From Mansonella perstans (taxonomy: Eukaryota > Nematoda > Chromadorea > Rhabditida > Onchocercidae), in assembly GCA_037074765.1 (NCBI GenBank), contig JBAMDO010000158.1:1-64000 (forward strand): DNA of 64,000 nucleotides, in the 5' to 3' direction. Shown piece after piece: positions 9,695 through 21,441 of the stretch. Under the pieces are notes generated by a model that searched no databases, was not told the DNA's origin, and saw only the letters and a list, made by a program, of their open reading frames with translations. How positions within the stretch are numbered: position 1 is the first letter of the stretch; every line of letters begins with the position of its first letter. The translations under genes and the position numbers were made by a program.

Positions 9695-12477
9695 ATGGCT
9701 TCAAAATTGGTAGAATTATCATCAGTTCGTTGTTTTGGCGGATATCAACGAATCTTCTCACATTATAGGTTTATTATTATTGATTGATGGAAAGATAAGA
9801 TAAAAATATTGATAAATAATTGATTATTATCAAGTATGATTGCAAATTTTTGAAAGCTTTGATAAATATATAGAATGTAATGATGTTAGCTTTTCATTTA
9901 CAATCAAAATTACAAAAATTTTTGCAATTTCTTAGTGTTTTGTTCAAATATTTGCTTTTAAATTTAAAATCAACATACGATTTATTTCTTGCCTATTTGT
10001 CTGAAAATTTTATGATTTTATAATATTTAGTTTAAATTTTTTTTTTTTTTTAAATTTTAATGAACAGAAAAGATTACGGCATTGGAAGTTAACACTGAAA
10101 TGTTTCGCATGATCGAATTTTTTTCTCAACTTCATTAAATATGCTTATTTGATTGCTACTGTTAAAAATAATGTTTGCAGTAACACGCTAAAATGTACGA
10201 TGAAATTTGGTATTTATATACCAGATTTGAAGCCTTGTGAAAAAGTACCAGTTCTGATGTACCTTTCAGGTAAATCTATCTGAATAATTTATAAAGTCAC
10301 AGTATAATAATTGTCTAGAAACCAAACAATCCAAAAATGGTAATTTTAGAATTTTCTCTTTTTTTGTAACTCATAGTACGCTCTGTTGCCCTAAGAGTCC
10401 AGTTTTGTTGCGATATACTAGCTCTTTAGAGATATTCCAAGTGTAGATTAAATTTAAACCAAAAAATAAAATTCAGTTGAGGTCTAGATTAGAGAAAAAA
10501 TTGAGAGAGAGAAAAAAAAGAGCTGAGAGAGAAAATTTTAGGGTTAAGATCCTGGAATCGGTTGCAAGGAAAAAAGTTTTCAAAATAAAAATTCTTATAT
10601 CAGTTGCAAGTAAAATAGAAGATTGTTCGAGTGTTTCTCTTAAATGTAACAAAGTTATTCCCTGCTTCTGGCATGTAGTGTGCTGTAATCTCTTAATGTT
10701 CCACTGAAAAAGTTATTTAGGTCTTACATGTACCGAAGTAAATTTTATCGAGAAAAGTGGCTTTCAGCGCGCTGCAACAAAGCACAAAATGGTAGTGATA
10801 AATGCTGATACCAGTCCGAGAGGTGTTGACATTCCCGGCGACTCCGATTGTTGGGATTTCGGCAAAGGTTTTTCTTTGGACTATTTTATATTTTTCTTTA
10901 AAATATGCACTTCAGCACCGCAACCATTAACGATTACTTAGTTGTAATAACAACTAGTAATAAATAAGAAATAATTTTTGTTTTCAAAAAAATTTTTGTT
11001 CACCATCTTAATTTCGAGGATTTTGCCAACTGATTATAGGAATTGTAATTAAAATCAAAGCATTAAATTAATCCATATTTTCTTCGCTAAGTGCTAATAT
11101 CAGTCCGAGAGTTGTTAACATTCTCGGTGACTCAGATTGTTGAGATTCCGGCAAAGGTTTTTTTGTTTTCGAGCGGTAATGTAAACCCTGTACTTTTTTA
11201 AGGTGCTGGTTTTTACGTTGATGCAACAGAACCAAAATGGAATGAGCATTACCAAATGTATACATATATCACGGATGAATTGCCTCATATAGTGCGATCA
11301 AGTTTTGCCGAATGTGATTCATATCAATGGGGAATAATGGGACATAGTATGGGCGGACATGGTGCAATAGTGATTGGCCTGAGAAATCCGGAAAAATTCT
11401 TAAGTATCTCGGCATTCGCTCCTATTTGTAACCCAATGAATTGCAGTTGGGGTAGGAAGGTGTATTCTTAATATTAATAGTATTGGATTAATACTGTAAG
11501 TCGATCGCAAATATAGAAACGTGTAACGAAATATGTCCTTGCGATAAGCAGAGCAAAAAAAGTGCGAAAGTTTAATGGCTAAAAATACCAATTATAAAGT
11601 CAGTATTCTTTAAATTATTTGAAATCTAGAGACTGAGAAAGAAATCAAGGAAGCAACGAGGATTTATTGTTGCATCTAAAAATGTTTTCCAAACATTAGT
11701 ATTTTTAGCCATTTTATGTACCACATATATACATTAGCAGCAGTAACTTACTTTCGGATGTGATGGTAATGGAATTCTTCGTTCCTTTTCCCAAATTTTT
11801 CATATTACTGAAAACTTTCCTTCATTTTTGCTTGAAGTTTCTGCAATTTTCTGCAATACATACCTTAACTGATTACCTTAATTAGAGAAGGAAAGTGGTG
11901 GATGGTGATAATATGTCAGTTCATTTGTAATTTAAATTAATCATGTTTAATTTTGCAGGCATTTCTTGGTTATCTCGGTCCCTTGGAAGAAAACTGGAAA
12001 GTTTATGATTCTCTGGAATTGATCAAAGATTATGATGGAGAAACGAGGAAAATTTTGATCGACCAAGGTACAGCGGATAAATTTCTTACTCAACAGCAAT
12101 TGCAACCGCAAAGACTAGAAAGCATCAACAACAATAAGGTATATGTTTTTGCATCATCCTACATTTTTAAACAGTTGCTTTTTATCGTTTAGAGAAGCGA
12201 ACCAATTTTTTTTAAATTAAAAGAAATCATCAATTCCATGGTTTTTTTGAGAGAAATTTTCATAAAAGTATTGTATTCAAATGCTCAGTGTGCAGGATCA
12301 AATACACATTGTGAAAAATGATTTAATTCGTAATTCTTGCGTTACCCTAATATTTTTCAGGTTCAAATTAAAATAAGATATCAGGAAGGTTATGATCATT
12401 CCTACTTTTTTATTGCATCATTCATTGATGATCATTTCGCATTTCATCGTGAAATTTTGTCCAGAAAAAAACAGTGA
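9695..12477 (+). CDS. ESD: S-formylglutathione hydrolase (esterase D), complete, 6 exons
   Basis: Exons 9695-9768, 10181-10269, 10721-10867, 11203-11459, 11959-12138 and 12361-12477 join in frame to 287 codons plus TGA, close to the family's usual ~280 aa. The enzyme hydrolyses S-formylglutathione to formate and glutathione, the second step of glutathione-dependent formaldehyde detoxification, in the cytosol. It has an alpha/beta-hydrolase fold. The nucleophile motif GHSMGGHGA places Ser at about residue 152, the acid Asp is about 229 (DQGTADKFL) and the base His about 262 (EGYDHSYFF). Other family blocks are [34 protein letters not shown] and SAFAPICNP. The ATG is chosen because [20 protein letters not shown] matches the family N-terminus. 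The intron between exons 3 and 4 contains a dead copy of part of exon 3. A possible AATAAA lies near 12965. It is unlinked to any formaldehyde dehydrogenase here. Confidence 0.96.
11088..11168 (+). pseudogene. Decayed duplicate of ESD exon 3 inside the following intron
   Basis: About 80 bp copy the 3' end of ESD exon 3 and its donor (10799-10882). Shared words are CAGTCCGAGAG, GACTC(A/C)GATTGTTG and GGCAAAGGTTTTT. It translates as a worn version of the same peptide, but TGG (Trp) has become TGA, so including it would terminate the protein. The donor site is intact, while no good acceptor precedes it. It is an exon duplication that has lost function. Confidence 0.85.
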
Positions 12478-13578
12478 TTTGTTATTATAGTTGGGAAAAA
12501 GCGAAGTGACGTTTTGTACAAATATTATGATCTGAGTTATGTTGAAAACAATGTTTCATAAAGTTGTTTTCAATTTCTTATTGTGCAGTAATTTGCATTA
12601 TTCCAAAGTATTGACTGTATTCTCTCCAACATTTGAGATGTAATCATGTTGTAAGCATTTGAGGGCTTCCTTGTTTATTACCAGTCTCCAAGCTATCATG
12701 CTTGTAAACAAAGTACCCATCGTGAGAATGTAGTCTTTTAATCAAGCATCTATCAACATGTAATCCTTTATCCTTAGTTTGAGTATTTATCTATCAGTTC
12801 TTTGTGACTATAAAAGAACCATTCGTATTGCTCAGTTTCCCATATCATCTTCAGCTATCCAATTGTTCGAGCTCCTTTAAATTAATCGAGGTACACAAAC
12901 GATTAAATTGAGCGATTCAGTCTTTACTATTTGTATGTACTGATATCACTTCATCAATTCACTTAATAAATTCGACAATTATAACTATTATGTCGGAGAT
13001 AGGATTTCATTGTAACTTTTTGTATTGGTTTTTTTTTTTTTTTTTTTTTTTGACATCGCAATGTATTGTATACTTCGTCTTCTTGGTTTTTTGTAATTTT
13101 TTAATGAATCAAAAAAAATTATTCAGTTGTAATTGAAAATTTATCTTATCAATGCGCATACTATGTACATAAAATTCAAAACAAAGACATTGTCTGTTAA
13201 TAATTTTGACAAGAAATATTTGACTTTTGGCGGATATTTTGATGTTAAGATTTAAAAACTTATTCGATCCAATTTAGTTAAGCAATTGATGCATCGAATG
13301 TCATTTAGTGGTATTTGAAGTGAACTAGGCTTGAATACATTGAAAGTTTAGACTTTGCTAATATTGCTATTAATTGTTGGGACAACGATAAGTTCCTTTT
13401 TTCCTTTTTGCTTTAAATTAATTAATTGAATTCACATTAATAGATGGGACCGATGATGAGATTTTCCCAATCGAGATAACTGTTATTGCATGGTGACCCA
13501 TTTACTTAAAAGCACGGGCTGCTCTATTGTAAAGTTTGTGGTTGAATTTTGTGCGGGCGTGTTTTACGTAATCTGGTA
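12478..13578. other. Spacer between ESD and TFIIS
   Basis: Presumed ESD 3' UTR and TFIIS promoter. A TATAAAAG word lies at 12809-12816 and a poly-T run at about 13028-13050. The last 100 bases before the TFIIS ATG are noticeably richer in GC than the rest. No coding exon is supported, and there is no clear spliced-leader acceptor next to the ATG. Confidence 0.5.
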
Positions 13579-16500
13579 ATGGCTTCCTGCGAAGAGGATG
13601 TATTGCGAATTGGCAGAAAATTTGAACGAATGATACAAGGAACTAAAACGGTTAGTTAATTTACTTTATTTCGAGTAAAATGAAAGTGTTAAAAGTTCTT
13701 TCAGGCATATATTGCTGTGACTTTTTTGATGTCGAAATTTTTACCAACTAATCGATACATTCATATATCATTCAACTTGCAGTTTTTATTTGGCATTCAA
13801 TTTCGATTTATTTAATCAATTTGATTCGATGTATTGCGCTATGTTTAATTGTGATATGGTTTATGATTTAACATGTCGAATTTTAAAATATCGCTTATAC
13901 TTTGCTCAAAATTTGAACTCCACGCATCACGTTTTGGCGTAGGGATGACGTTTATGACTAAAAATGAGATCAAAAATGGAGTAGTTAGGTTTCACTTTAG
14001 TGAAAACTCAAAATTAGCCGATATAAGTCCTCACGAATGCGTCGAATAAGAAATCAATATCAGTATTATGACAGAAAAAGATCCATGTGCTCATTGCTCA
14101 AAGCAGTACTCCTTTGCAATATATCTATTTGATAAGGAAGCATTTATGTGTTATATACCGGAAGCAGTACTGATGTGGAAAAAGATTGTAACTTCGCATG
14201 ATCTATCATTTCTAGATGGACGATGCAATGGAATTGTTGGACGCATTATCGGCATTACCTGTTGACATAAATATTCTCACGGTAAGTTATTCTACAATCT
14301 TCATATTCATTGGATTTTTCCATATACTGTTAGGGAGGTCGAAAACAATGTATAGTGGTGATTGTACTTTTATGATGATATTATTAGTGAAGGCAATTAT
14401 AGAAAACTCGTATTGGTATGACAATCAATGATTTGCGAAAGAAAACCAGCGATGAACATATTGCCAAGCGAGCTAAAGCTTTGATTAAGGTATCTAACGT
14501 TCGCTTAACATCACTGTTCGATTTTTTGGACCAGCTTTACCGAATTTTGTCGTTGTTAAAAATTGTTTTTGTTTTTGCGATAAGTGCAGGAATGATACGA
14601 TATTATTTGAATAATCAGCAGTGCTTGTCACTGAGGAAAAATATTTCTTCATCTCCTAAATTGATATCCTTAATGATGTTTATAAAGTATGATAACAATG
14701 TCAAGGGAAGTAACAGTACAATACTGGTCATTCATTAATTGCTTCCATCCCTATGACGCAAATTTTTCCTTTTTCTTTGTAATACTCTCTCATTACGGGA
14801 AAGTGCAGATCATTTGAGTTAGTGGTATGGTTTGATTTGGTTTAGTGGAATAATATGTGATAAATTAATGTTTCTTGTTTTTTCACATACGAAATGTTTT
14901 CGTGAAAAAGTTGTAAAATTGGCGGCGTTACAAAATATGTTTTGAAATAAAAGATTCAAATGTTAGTTACGTAACATTAAAGAGATGCATTGTGCTAATT
15001 GCTCGATAAACGATTAATCTGAGATGTCCGATTTATTTCCCGAAAAAAAAATAATGACGCGAAGTATATAGAGTATACAGTGTAGTGAACTGAACAGCAG
15101 TGGATTTTTTCCGCTGTACAAAAACATCTTGGATTTTCGTTTGTTGCGCATTGTTTTTTGTTAAATTAGGCAATAGTTTACGCATTCCGTTCATGTTGTA
15201 GATTATCTTTAAGTAATTTGATAACTTATTACTGATTTGGCATATTGTTTCTAATAGGTTGCTCACTTTGTATGTATTTCACTTGTTTTCTTTTTTCTGA
15301 AGTTGTAATTCATTCTCAGGAATGGAAGGTATTGTTGGCGAATAAAACGAGTAGTAGTAAGGGCGATACGAAAGATGCGATGGCAAAGAACAGTTCATCA
15401 GTATCCGTTTCTTCAACTGCATTTAATGACAGTTCCAAAAATTTATCACAGTCTTCTGTACCACAAAACAGTACTTCCGGTATGGCTAATTCTTCAACAC
15501 CTCCACTTACAGCCAGGAAACAGCTTCTTCCTGATGAGGTATGGGATTAACGATCCGCAAAACTGACAAATCATGGACCGAGCGTTAGTAGTGTTTAGTT
15601 GCTACTGAATGTAATCTACCAAACGTTCTTTTGGCGTATTGTTCGTTAATATGGTTTCAGTACTTGATAAGGTCTGCAGATCGGATTTTATGATTGATTT
15701 TGTAAATGCGTTTTTATTAATTTTTTGAAGTTGTAATTTTGCAGGTCAGAAATAAATGCGCTACGATGATTCTCGATGCTCTGCTTTCAAGGGAACTCCC
15801 GGATGGAACTCTTGATCCCGAAGAATTGGCAATTCGGACTGAAAAAAAACTATTTGAGGTGAGAGATTTTTAGTCTCTATTTGTAATATTAGTTTAGTTT
15901 GGAAATACCTTCTCTACAAGTTCCTCACCTAATTTATACGTACATTTAAAAAAATTAAAAAGTATTACGCATGGTATTCTACCAAAATATGAAATAGAAT
16001 TAAGTTCGTCAAAAATTGAGATTTTTCATCAAATGTTGGTTAATAACATTGAGATAAATCGAGGATAGAGAATAGGAGTAAAGTAAAGTTTTCGGTTTTT
16101 TCTTTATTTTTAGATCTTTAAGGAGTAAGTATAATTTTTTTAAGTAATATTTTCAGTTTTATTTTGATTAATGATATATAGAAGTGTCGAATATTTACAA
16201 TATCAGATTACATTTGCAATAAATTTTTAGATTTCTTACTAACTTTTGATGATATATGAACCTTTAAATCGAGCCATTAGCGAGGTAGAGACAAATTTAA
16301 GATAAAAGTAATCGTTTGCTATGTTCAGGTGCATCGCGATACTTCAGAGAAATATAGAGCAGCTCTGCGAAGTAGAGTATTCAACCTACGTGATAAAAAG
16401 AATTTGGTTCTCCGTGAAAATGTGTTGATTGGTGCTGTAACTCCGGAAAAGTATTTATTTATTTCAGCATAATCATTTAGCATATAGTGATAGTCGCTTA

Positions 16501-18009
16501 TATCTCTTTTTTTAAATCTATAATACCTATCTTATTTTTATTGCCTATTTTGCAGTTTTTTCATTCTTAAATAACCATATTTAAATGTTAAAAATAAGTT
16601 TTATATGGCAAATTGAAGATTTTTTCCCGACACAGATTTCTGTTACCATTTTGGAGATCTGTATATTCATTTTTTCTTTTAGTTCTTAGTTTTTGCTAGA
16701 TTTTAGTTCAGGCATTGCTATTAGTGTTTGTAGGGAAAACTTGTTTCATTTTTGAAGAATTTAAATTGACTTATTTGACTACATCATTAACAAAATTTCA
16801 AGATGGAAATGTCGATGATGAGTGAAATAGGATTTTTATATTATGTTTGGTTCTAATTATTACAGTATTTATTCTTCATTAATTGTATTAGAATGGTTAC
16901 TTTCAAATTTCGATTTGCTTGTGCTGGGAGCATTCTTAATGAATTTATTCAGTGTACCAAATTTGCCACTGATTAGAGATAAGATATTTTGCCACTGTGT
17001 TACTTTTACTAATGAGCTAATAGCAGAAAAAACAAGAAAAATGGAGAAGAAATGGAAGGAATAGGTCGTGTTATTTTTTTTGACAATAATTGGTACAGTA
17101 TACATATGGTATGATCTCATCTATTTGCTTAGTATTTGGTGTAAACTTGTTTCACCATTACACCGTACGACGGATAGTTATGAGAGGGGGGAAGGGTTCA
17201 GTGTCTGCTTCACTTTATTTTTTTACATTCTTTAAACTCGTTTTATCCAGCTTGTTTGGAATTTTTGGGAAAAAAATTTTTTAAATTGAGTTTTTGTAAT
17301 TGAGCGTTTTATGTGTACATAGCGTTCTGTGTGTTCACATTAATAGTAATTAGCGGCTTCCGCTATTTTTTTTCTAGTTTCATAATTGCAGATTCGCAGT
17401 AATGACAGCCGATGAAATGGCGTCGGATGAAATGAAAGCTCAGCGGGAGAAATTCACCAAACAGGTTTGAATAGTTAAAAATTTCAAGGTTTTTCATTTT
17501 ATCGAATGTTCTCATGAATTACATGACTGGTATGATATGACAACAATTGGGTATTATCTAATCAGGATGAGAAGAGACAATGTTGCTGGTTAAACGGTGA
17601 ATTACTATTATGAGTAGTAGTAATTAATCGGTAAACAGAATTGATTTAATCCTTGGTATCACTAATTTAATTTCTTTCTGATATAACCTTATCGTTATTC
17701 TTGCCATTTATTATAGCAGCAAAAAAAAAAATGTACATCGGCATTTCTATTACGAAATGGATTGTATAAATCGCGGAGATTTTATCAGGAGTTGAAATTC
17801 TGGACATTTATAATTAAGATTCGATTTTTTAGGCAATTGAAGAATATCAGATGGCAATTCAAGAGGGAACTCCTTCCGACATGTTTAAATGTGGAAAGTG
17901 TGGAAAGAAGAATTGTACCTATACACAAGTGCAGACGCGGAGTGCAGATGAACCCATGACCACGTTTGTTTTCTGCCGCGATTGCGGCAATAGGTGGAAG
18001 TTTTGTTAG
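13579..18009 (+). CDS. TCEA: Transcription elongation factor TFIIS, complete, 8 exons
   Basis: Exons 13579-13650, 14216-14281, 14403-14489, 15320-15538, 15745-15858, 16329-16450, 17392-17464 and 17833-18009 give 309 aa plus TAG, the normal TFIIS length. The protein binds arrested RNA polymerase II and stimulates cleavage of the backtracked transcript. Domain I (residues ~1-75, LW/TFIIS-N) reads [16 protein letters not shown] and ends in [16 protein letters not shown] Ser/Thr-rich linker covers ~80-148. Domain II (~149-250) has [14 protein letters not shown] and [19 protein letters not shown]. Domain III is a zinc ribbon with Cys271, 274, 299 and 302, and the catalytic acidic hairpin [10 protein letters not shown] (Asp290-Glu291). 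The chain ends NRWKFC. Two possible AATAAA signals lie at about 18490 and 18656. Nothing is missing or unusual in the protein. Confidence 0.97.
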
Positions 18010-18695
18010 GTGCGGTGATGACGCGCTGTAGACAATGCGATAAAAAATAACCGGACTACAGTTTTGTACAGAAATTTATTTTAATACATCTAAACTTTTG
18101 TTTGTTAAAATATGATATTTATAATGACATTTACAGTCTCTGATTTTTTCTGATATCGAAATTTGATCCCTGGTATAGGATATTCGGTTCTATTCTCATA
18201 AGTTACGTTAATCTTCATAACGACTTCATATATAATTTTAACGATTTTTTCGATTTATCTTTGACTTAGAAATTTTTTTGCATGCCACAACTCGGATGAT
18301 ATTTCAGTGTGTTAACATTTGTGAACTTCCATTACCTTTAATTTAGCAGTTTAGGATTTTTTTCAACATCTCGAGGGATATCGTATCTTCAGAGCACTGG
18401 TTGTGCAAATAATGAAGTTATTTTCTTACTAAGTATAATTCATCTTTTATTTGTTTTGCAGTGATTCACTTTATGACCCGAAATTTTTGAATAAATTGCA
18501 TTTATAATCACTGCTGACTTTTCATCATGTTTTTAACATAATTTTGAAGATTTTTTGTTGTGTATCCCGAACTAGGAAGCATATTATCCATTTTTGCAAA
18601 TACTAAAGTTGATTTCATTGGAAATTGACTGATTTAGTGTGTTATGTTGGAGCTGAATAAAACATAGTAGTTGATGCATTCATTTTCATCCGTAA

Positions 18696-18788
18696 TTTCC
18701 TGTTTAATCGTACAAAGGTTCATGAATTTCCCGTTTAGTCTTTTAAAGGATCATGAATTTCCCGTTTAATCGTGCGAAGAATCATATA
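18696..18788. repeat. 31-bp tandem repeat, three copies
   Basis: Copies at 18696, 18727 and 18758 begin TTTCC(T/C)GTTTA(A/G)TC and end CATGAA or a variant. It probably lies in or just beyond the TFIIS 3' UTR. Confidence 0.85.
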
Positions 18789-19386
18789 AAAATTATTTCT
18801 TAAACAATGAGAACTTTCATTTATGAACAATAGTGAAGAGATTTAGTGAAATGGTTATCTGCTGTTAGTGCTGTGATCAATTATGTTCTCTTTATTATGC
18901 GATGTGAAACATGCCTATGTGATAAATGTACAATATTCATTGGGAGATTATATATCATGTTATGGATTGTTCTCTTTTAATAATTATTAAATTTTTAATG
19001 TTCTTTTTGTTACAGCATGAATTCTTAGACACTTTTCATCTTCTTCCTAGCACAAAATGTAATTTTAATTAAATGATATTGTTAACGATAAAAACATTTC
19101 CAACAACATTCTTTTTTGAGACGTTTTTCTTTATTTGTTCTAATTCATATCATCATCTTATCAGCTTTAAAATATTCTAAAGAAAATCTTCACTTATTCA
19201 GCACCTTTTCTTTTTTTGTTACCGAATAAAGGAAATATATATTCAATTAGTAGAAGGAAATGAGCGTAAAAATATGTACATTGCTTACATTTAAATATTA
19301 TCACAGACTTTTCATTGGGAAAAGTTAAAGTAATAAAGTAAAATTGTTATATGTTATCCTAGAATCTTTCCTTCCATTCTATTAAC

Positions 19387-19463
19387 CTTGAATATTAACA
19401 ATAGTATTGATATCAATAGCAGTGCTGATATCTTGAATATTAACAGTAGTACTGATATTAATT
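19387..19463. repeat. About 46-bp direct repeat, two copies
   Basis: CTTGAATATTAACA(A/G)TAGTA followed by (T/C)TGATAT occurs at 19387 and again at 19433; the second copy is shorter. Confidence 0.75.
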
Positions 19464-20735
19464 GCCATTAAACTGCATTCATATAAATTTGTTACAATAA
19501 TGCAATATTTAAAAGAGGCAGATTTTTTTTTTACAAGCAATTGAGAAAAATTATGGGCAAGAAATAAGTTTGAAAAAAAATCGTATTATCAAAATAAGTT
19601 AATTTATTGGCAATCAGGTAAGTGAATTTCTCTTGCTGCTCTCATAATATTAAGTCTGAGAACATAAACAACCATAGAAATTGTAAGTGTAGTAATGGTA
19701 TATGTATTGGATTAATTAAACTGTAAACAAATTAAAAGTGATTAATTTAGTAAATGAAAAAGTTAATAAATCAATTTCATTATTCACCATAAAATGATAA
19801 ATTATTGAAGTACTATCGTTGTTGTGTAAAGAAGCAGAAAATTTATTTTTTCTTGAAAATGTCAAGCAAGTAAATTTCAAAATGGAAAAATTTTAACAAG
19901 AAAATGATGTGAATTGAGACTAATTCACAAAATGATTGCATGACACTTATATTTCATTTTCTGGTTATTAATATAATAGACAAAATGTTTGATTCTTTTT
20001 TTTCAATAGTTTTAATATCCGTTCATTCGCCTATTTCTCTATCTCCTTATGTCCCTCTCTCTCTCTCCTTACATTCTATTTTTTGACTTCTTTGATTTCT
20101 GGGAAAAGAAATTTATTTTTTCAACATTTACATAAATTTTTTTCAAATTAACGATTTGTTTTCTATGCTAATCTTAGCTCAATATTAATAATAATAATTA
20201 TTATTATTACTATTTTTATTGTTATTATTATTACGCAAATTATAATTCATTTCATTCAATGAAAAAAGAATTTAATGTTTAAAAAGTGATTTATTTTTAA
20301 TGGAATTAACAAATTAAAATAGCCACTGATTTCAATTTAGAATTTCTTATTATTATTACAAATTTTTAAAACTATCATAATTTAGTATAAAGATGAATGA
20401 CAGGAAAAAAAAACCAGTTTTTCAATGCATTGAAATAATCATTATTCTTTCTTCGATTTCTCCTTTCTCCCTTTTGCTCCTTCTTTTTTCCTTTCTCTCT
20501 CTCTCTCTCCCTGTCTCTCTCATGTCCCTTTCCTTGCTCCTTTTACTAAATTTTATCTAATTTATCTTAAAAAATTTCCTTCTATCATTAAATTTAAAAT
20601 GACAGCAATTTTTAAAAATTTTTTATATATTACATCTTTTTTAATATATATTACGTTTTTATATATAAATTTTTTATATATATTACATCGTTTTTCACTT
20701 TTTCAATTTTTTTTTTTTTTTTTTTTCCTTCACAG

Positions 20736-20923
20736 CTCATATTTATATAGAAGAAAATGGAAATGAATTTAGAATTAACGGGGAAAAGATAAATAATGCT
20801 GATCATTTATCCGGTAATGAGCTGTTATTACCATTCATTCATTTATTGTCCTTGCCCGAAGCATATAATAAATTATTTCAAACTTCCACATTTATTGTGC
20901 CTCTTATCATTTCCTCGAAATGA
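20736..20923 (+). CDS. Possible orphan exon, 61 codons, no known domain
   Basis: After a strong acceptor (a run of T then CCTTCACAG at 20735) a frame stays open to TGA at 20921-20923. It starts HIYIEENGNEFRINGEK and passes through NELLLPFIHLLSLPEAYNKL. There is no in-frame ATG, so an upstream exon would be needed, and none was found. A GTAATG after LSG could serve as a donor. It may be a chance frame. Confidence 0.2.
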
Positions 20924-21154
20924 TAATAATACTTTTATTTCTTCTCCAATTTTGCTAATTTCCAATTTTTAAAATTTTAGCTATTTTTTCCCAGAAATTT
21001 ATCATTTGCAATTTCTTTTCTTTTTTTTTCGATTTTTGATATTTTACATATTTATTTCTTTTTTTAATATTTAAAATTTAATTTAATAATGTTTTCAATT
21101 TTGAACTTTTAATTGCGTTAAAATTTATCATTTCTTGTTTTGTTCTGTGGTTAA

Positions 21155-21441
21155 AACGGAAAGCATATATATGGTTTGATTAATTGATATAATTACTATA
21201 ACAGAAAGTATATGCAATCTATTGGTTAATTAATATAATTACAGTAACGGAAATTGTATGGATCGTATTGATTAATTGACGTAATTACAGTGAAGGTAAG
21301 TATATGTATCATATTGATTAATTAATATAATTCCCGTAACAGAAAGAATATGTGTCGTATTGATTAATTAATGTAATTATAGTAACGCAAAGTATATATA
21401 TATATATCGTATTTATTAATAAATATAATTACTGTAATGGG
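21155..21441. repeat. About 46-bp tandem repeat, six copies
   Basis: The unit is roughly (A/G)GAAAGTATATG, about 8 variable bases, TTGATTAATTAATATAATTA, then CAGTAAC. Length varies slightly between copies, and the fifth contains an expanded TA run. Confidence 0.85.

Noticed and set aside
10477..10707. Basic 76-codon plus frame in an ESD intron.
   Set aside because: Lies inside an intron of a gene whose spliced product is complete and colinear with the family. It arises from a purine-rich, partly repeated segment.
16843..17064. 73-codon hydrophobic frame in a TFIIS intron.
   Set aside because: Flanking TFIIS exons join in frame without it. Frames of this length are expected by chance in such AT-rich DNA.
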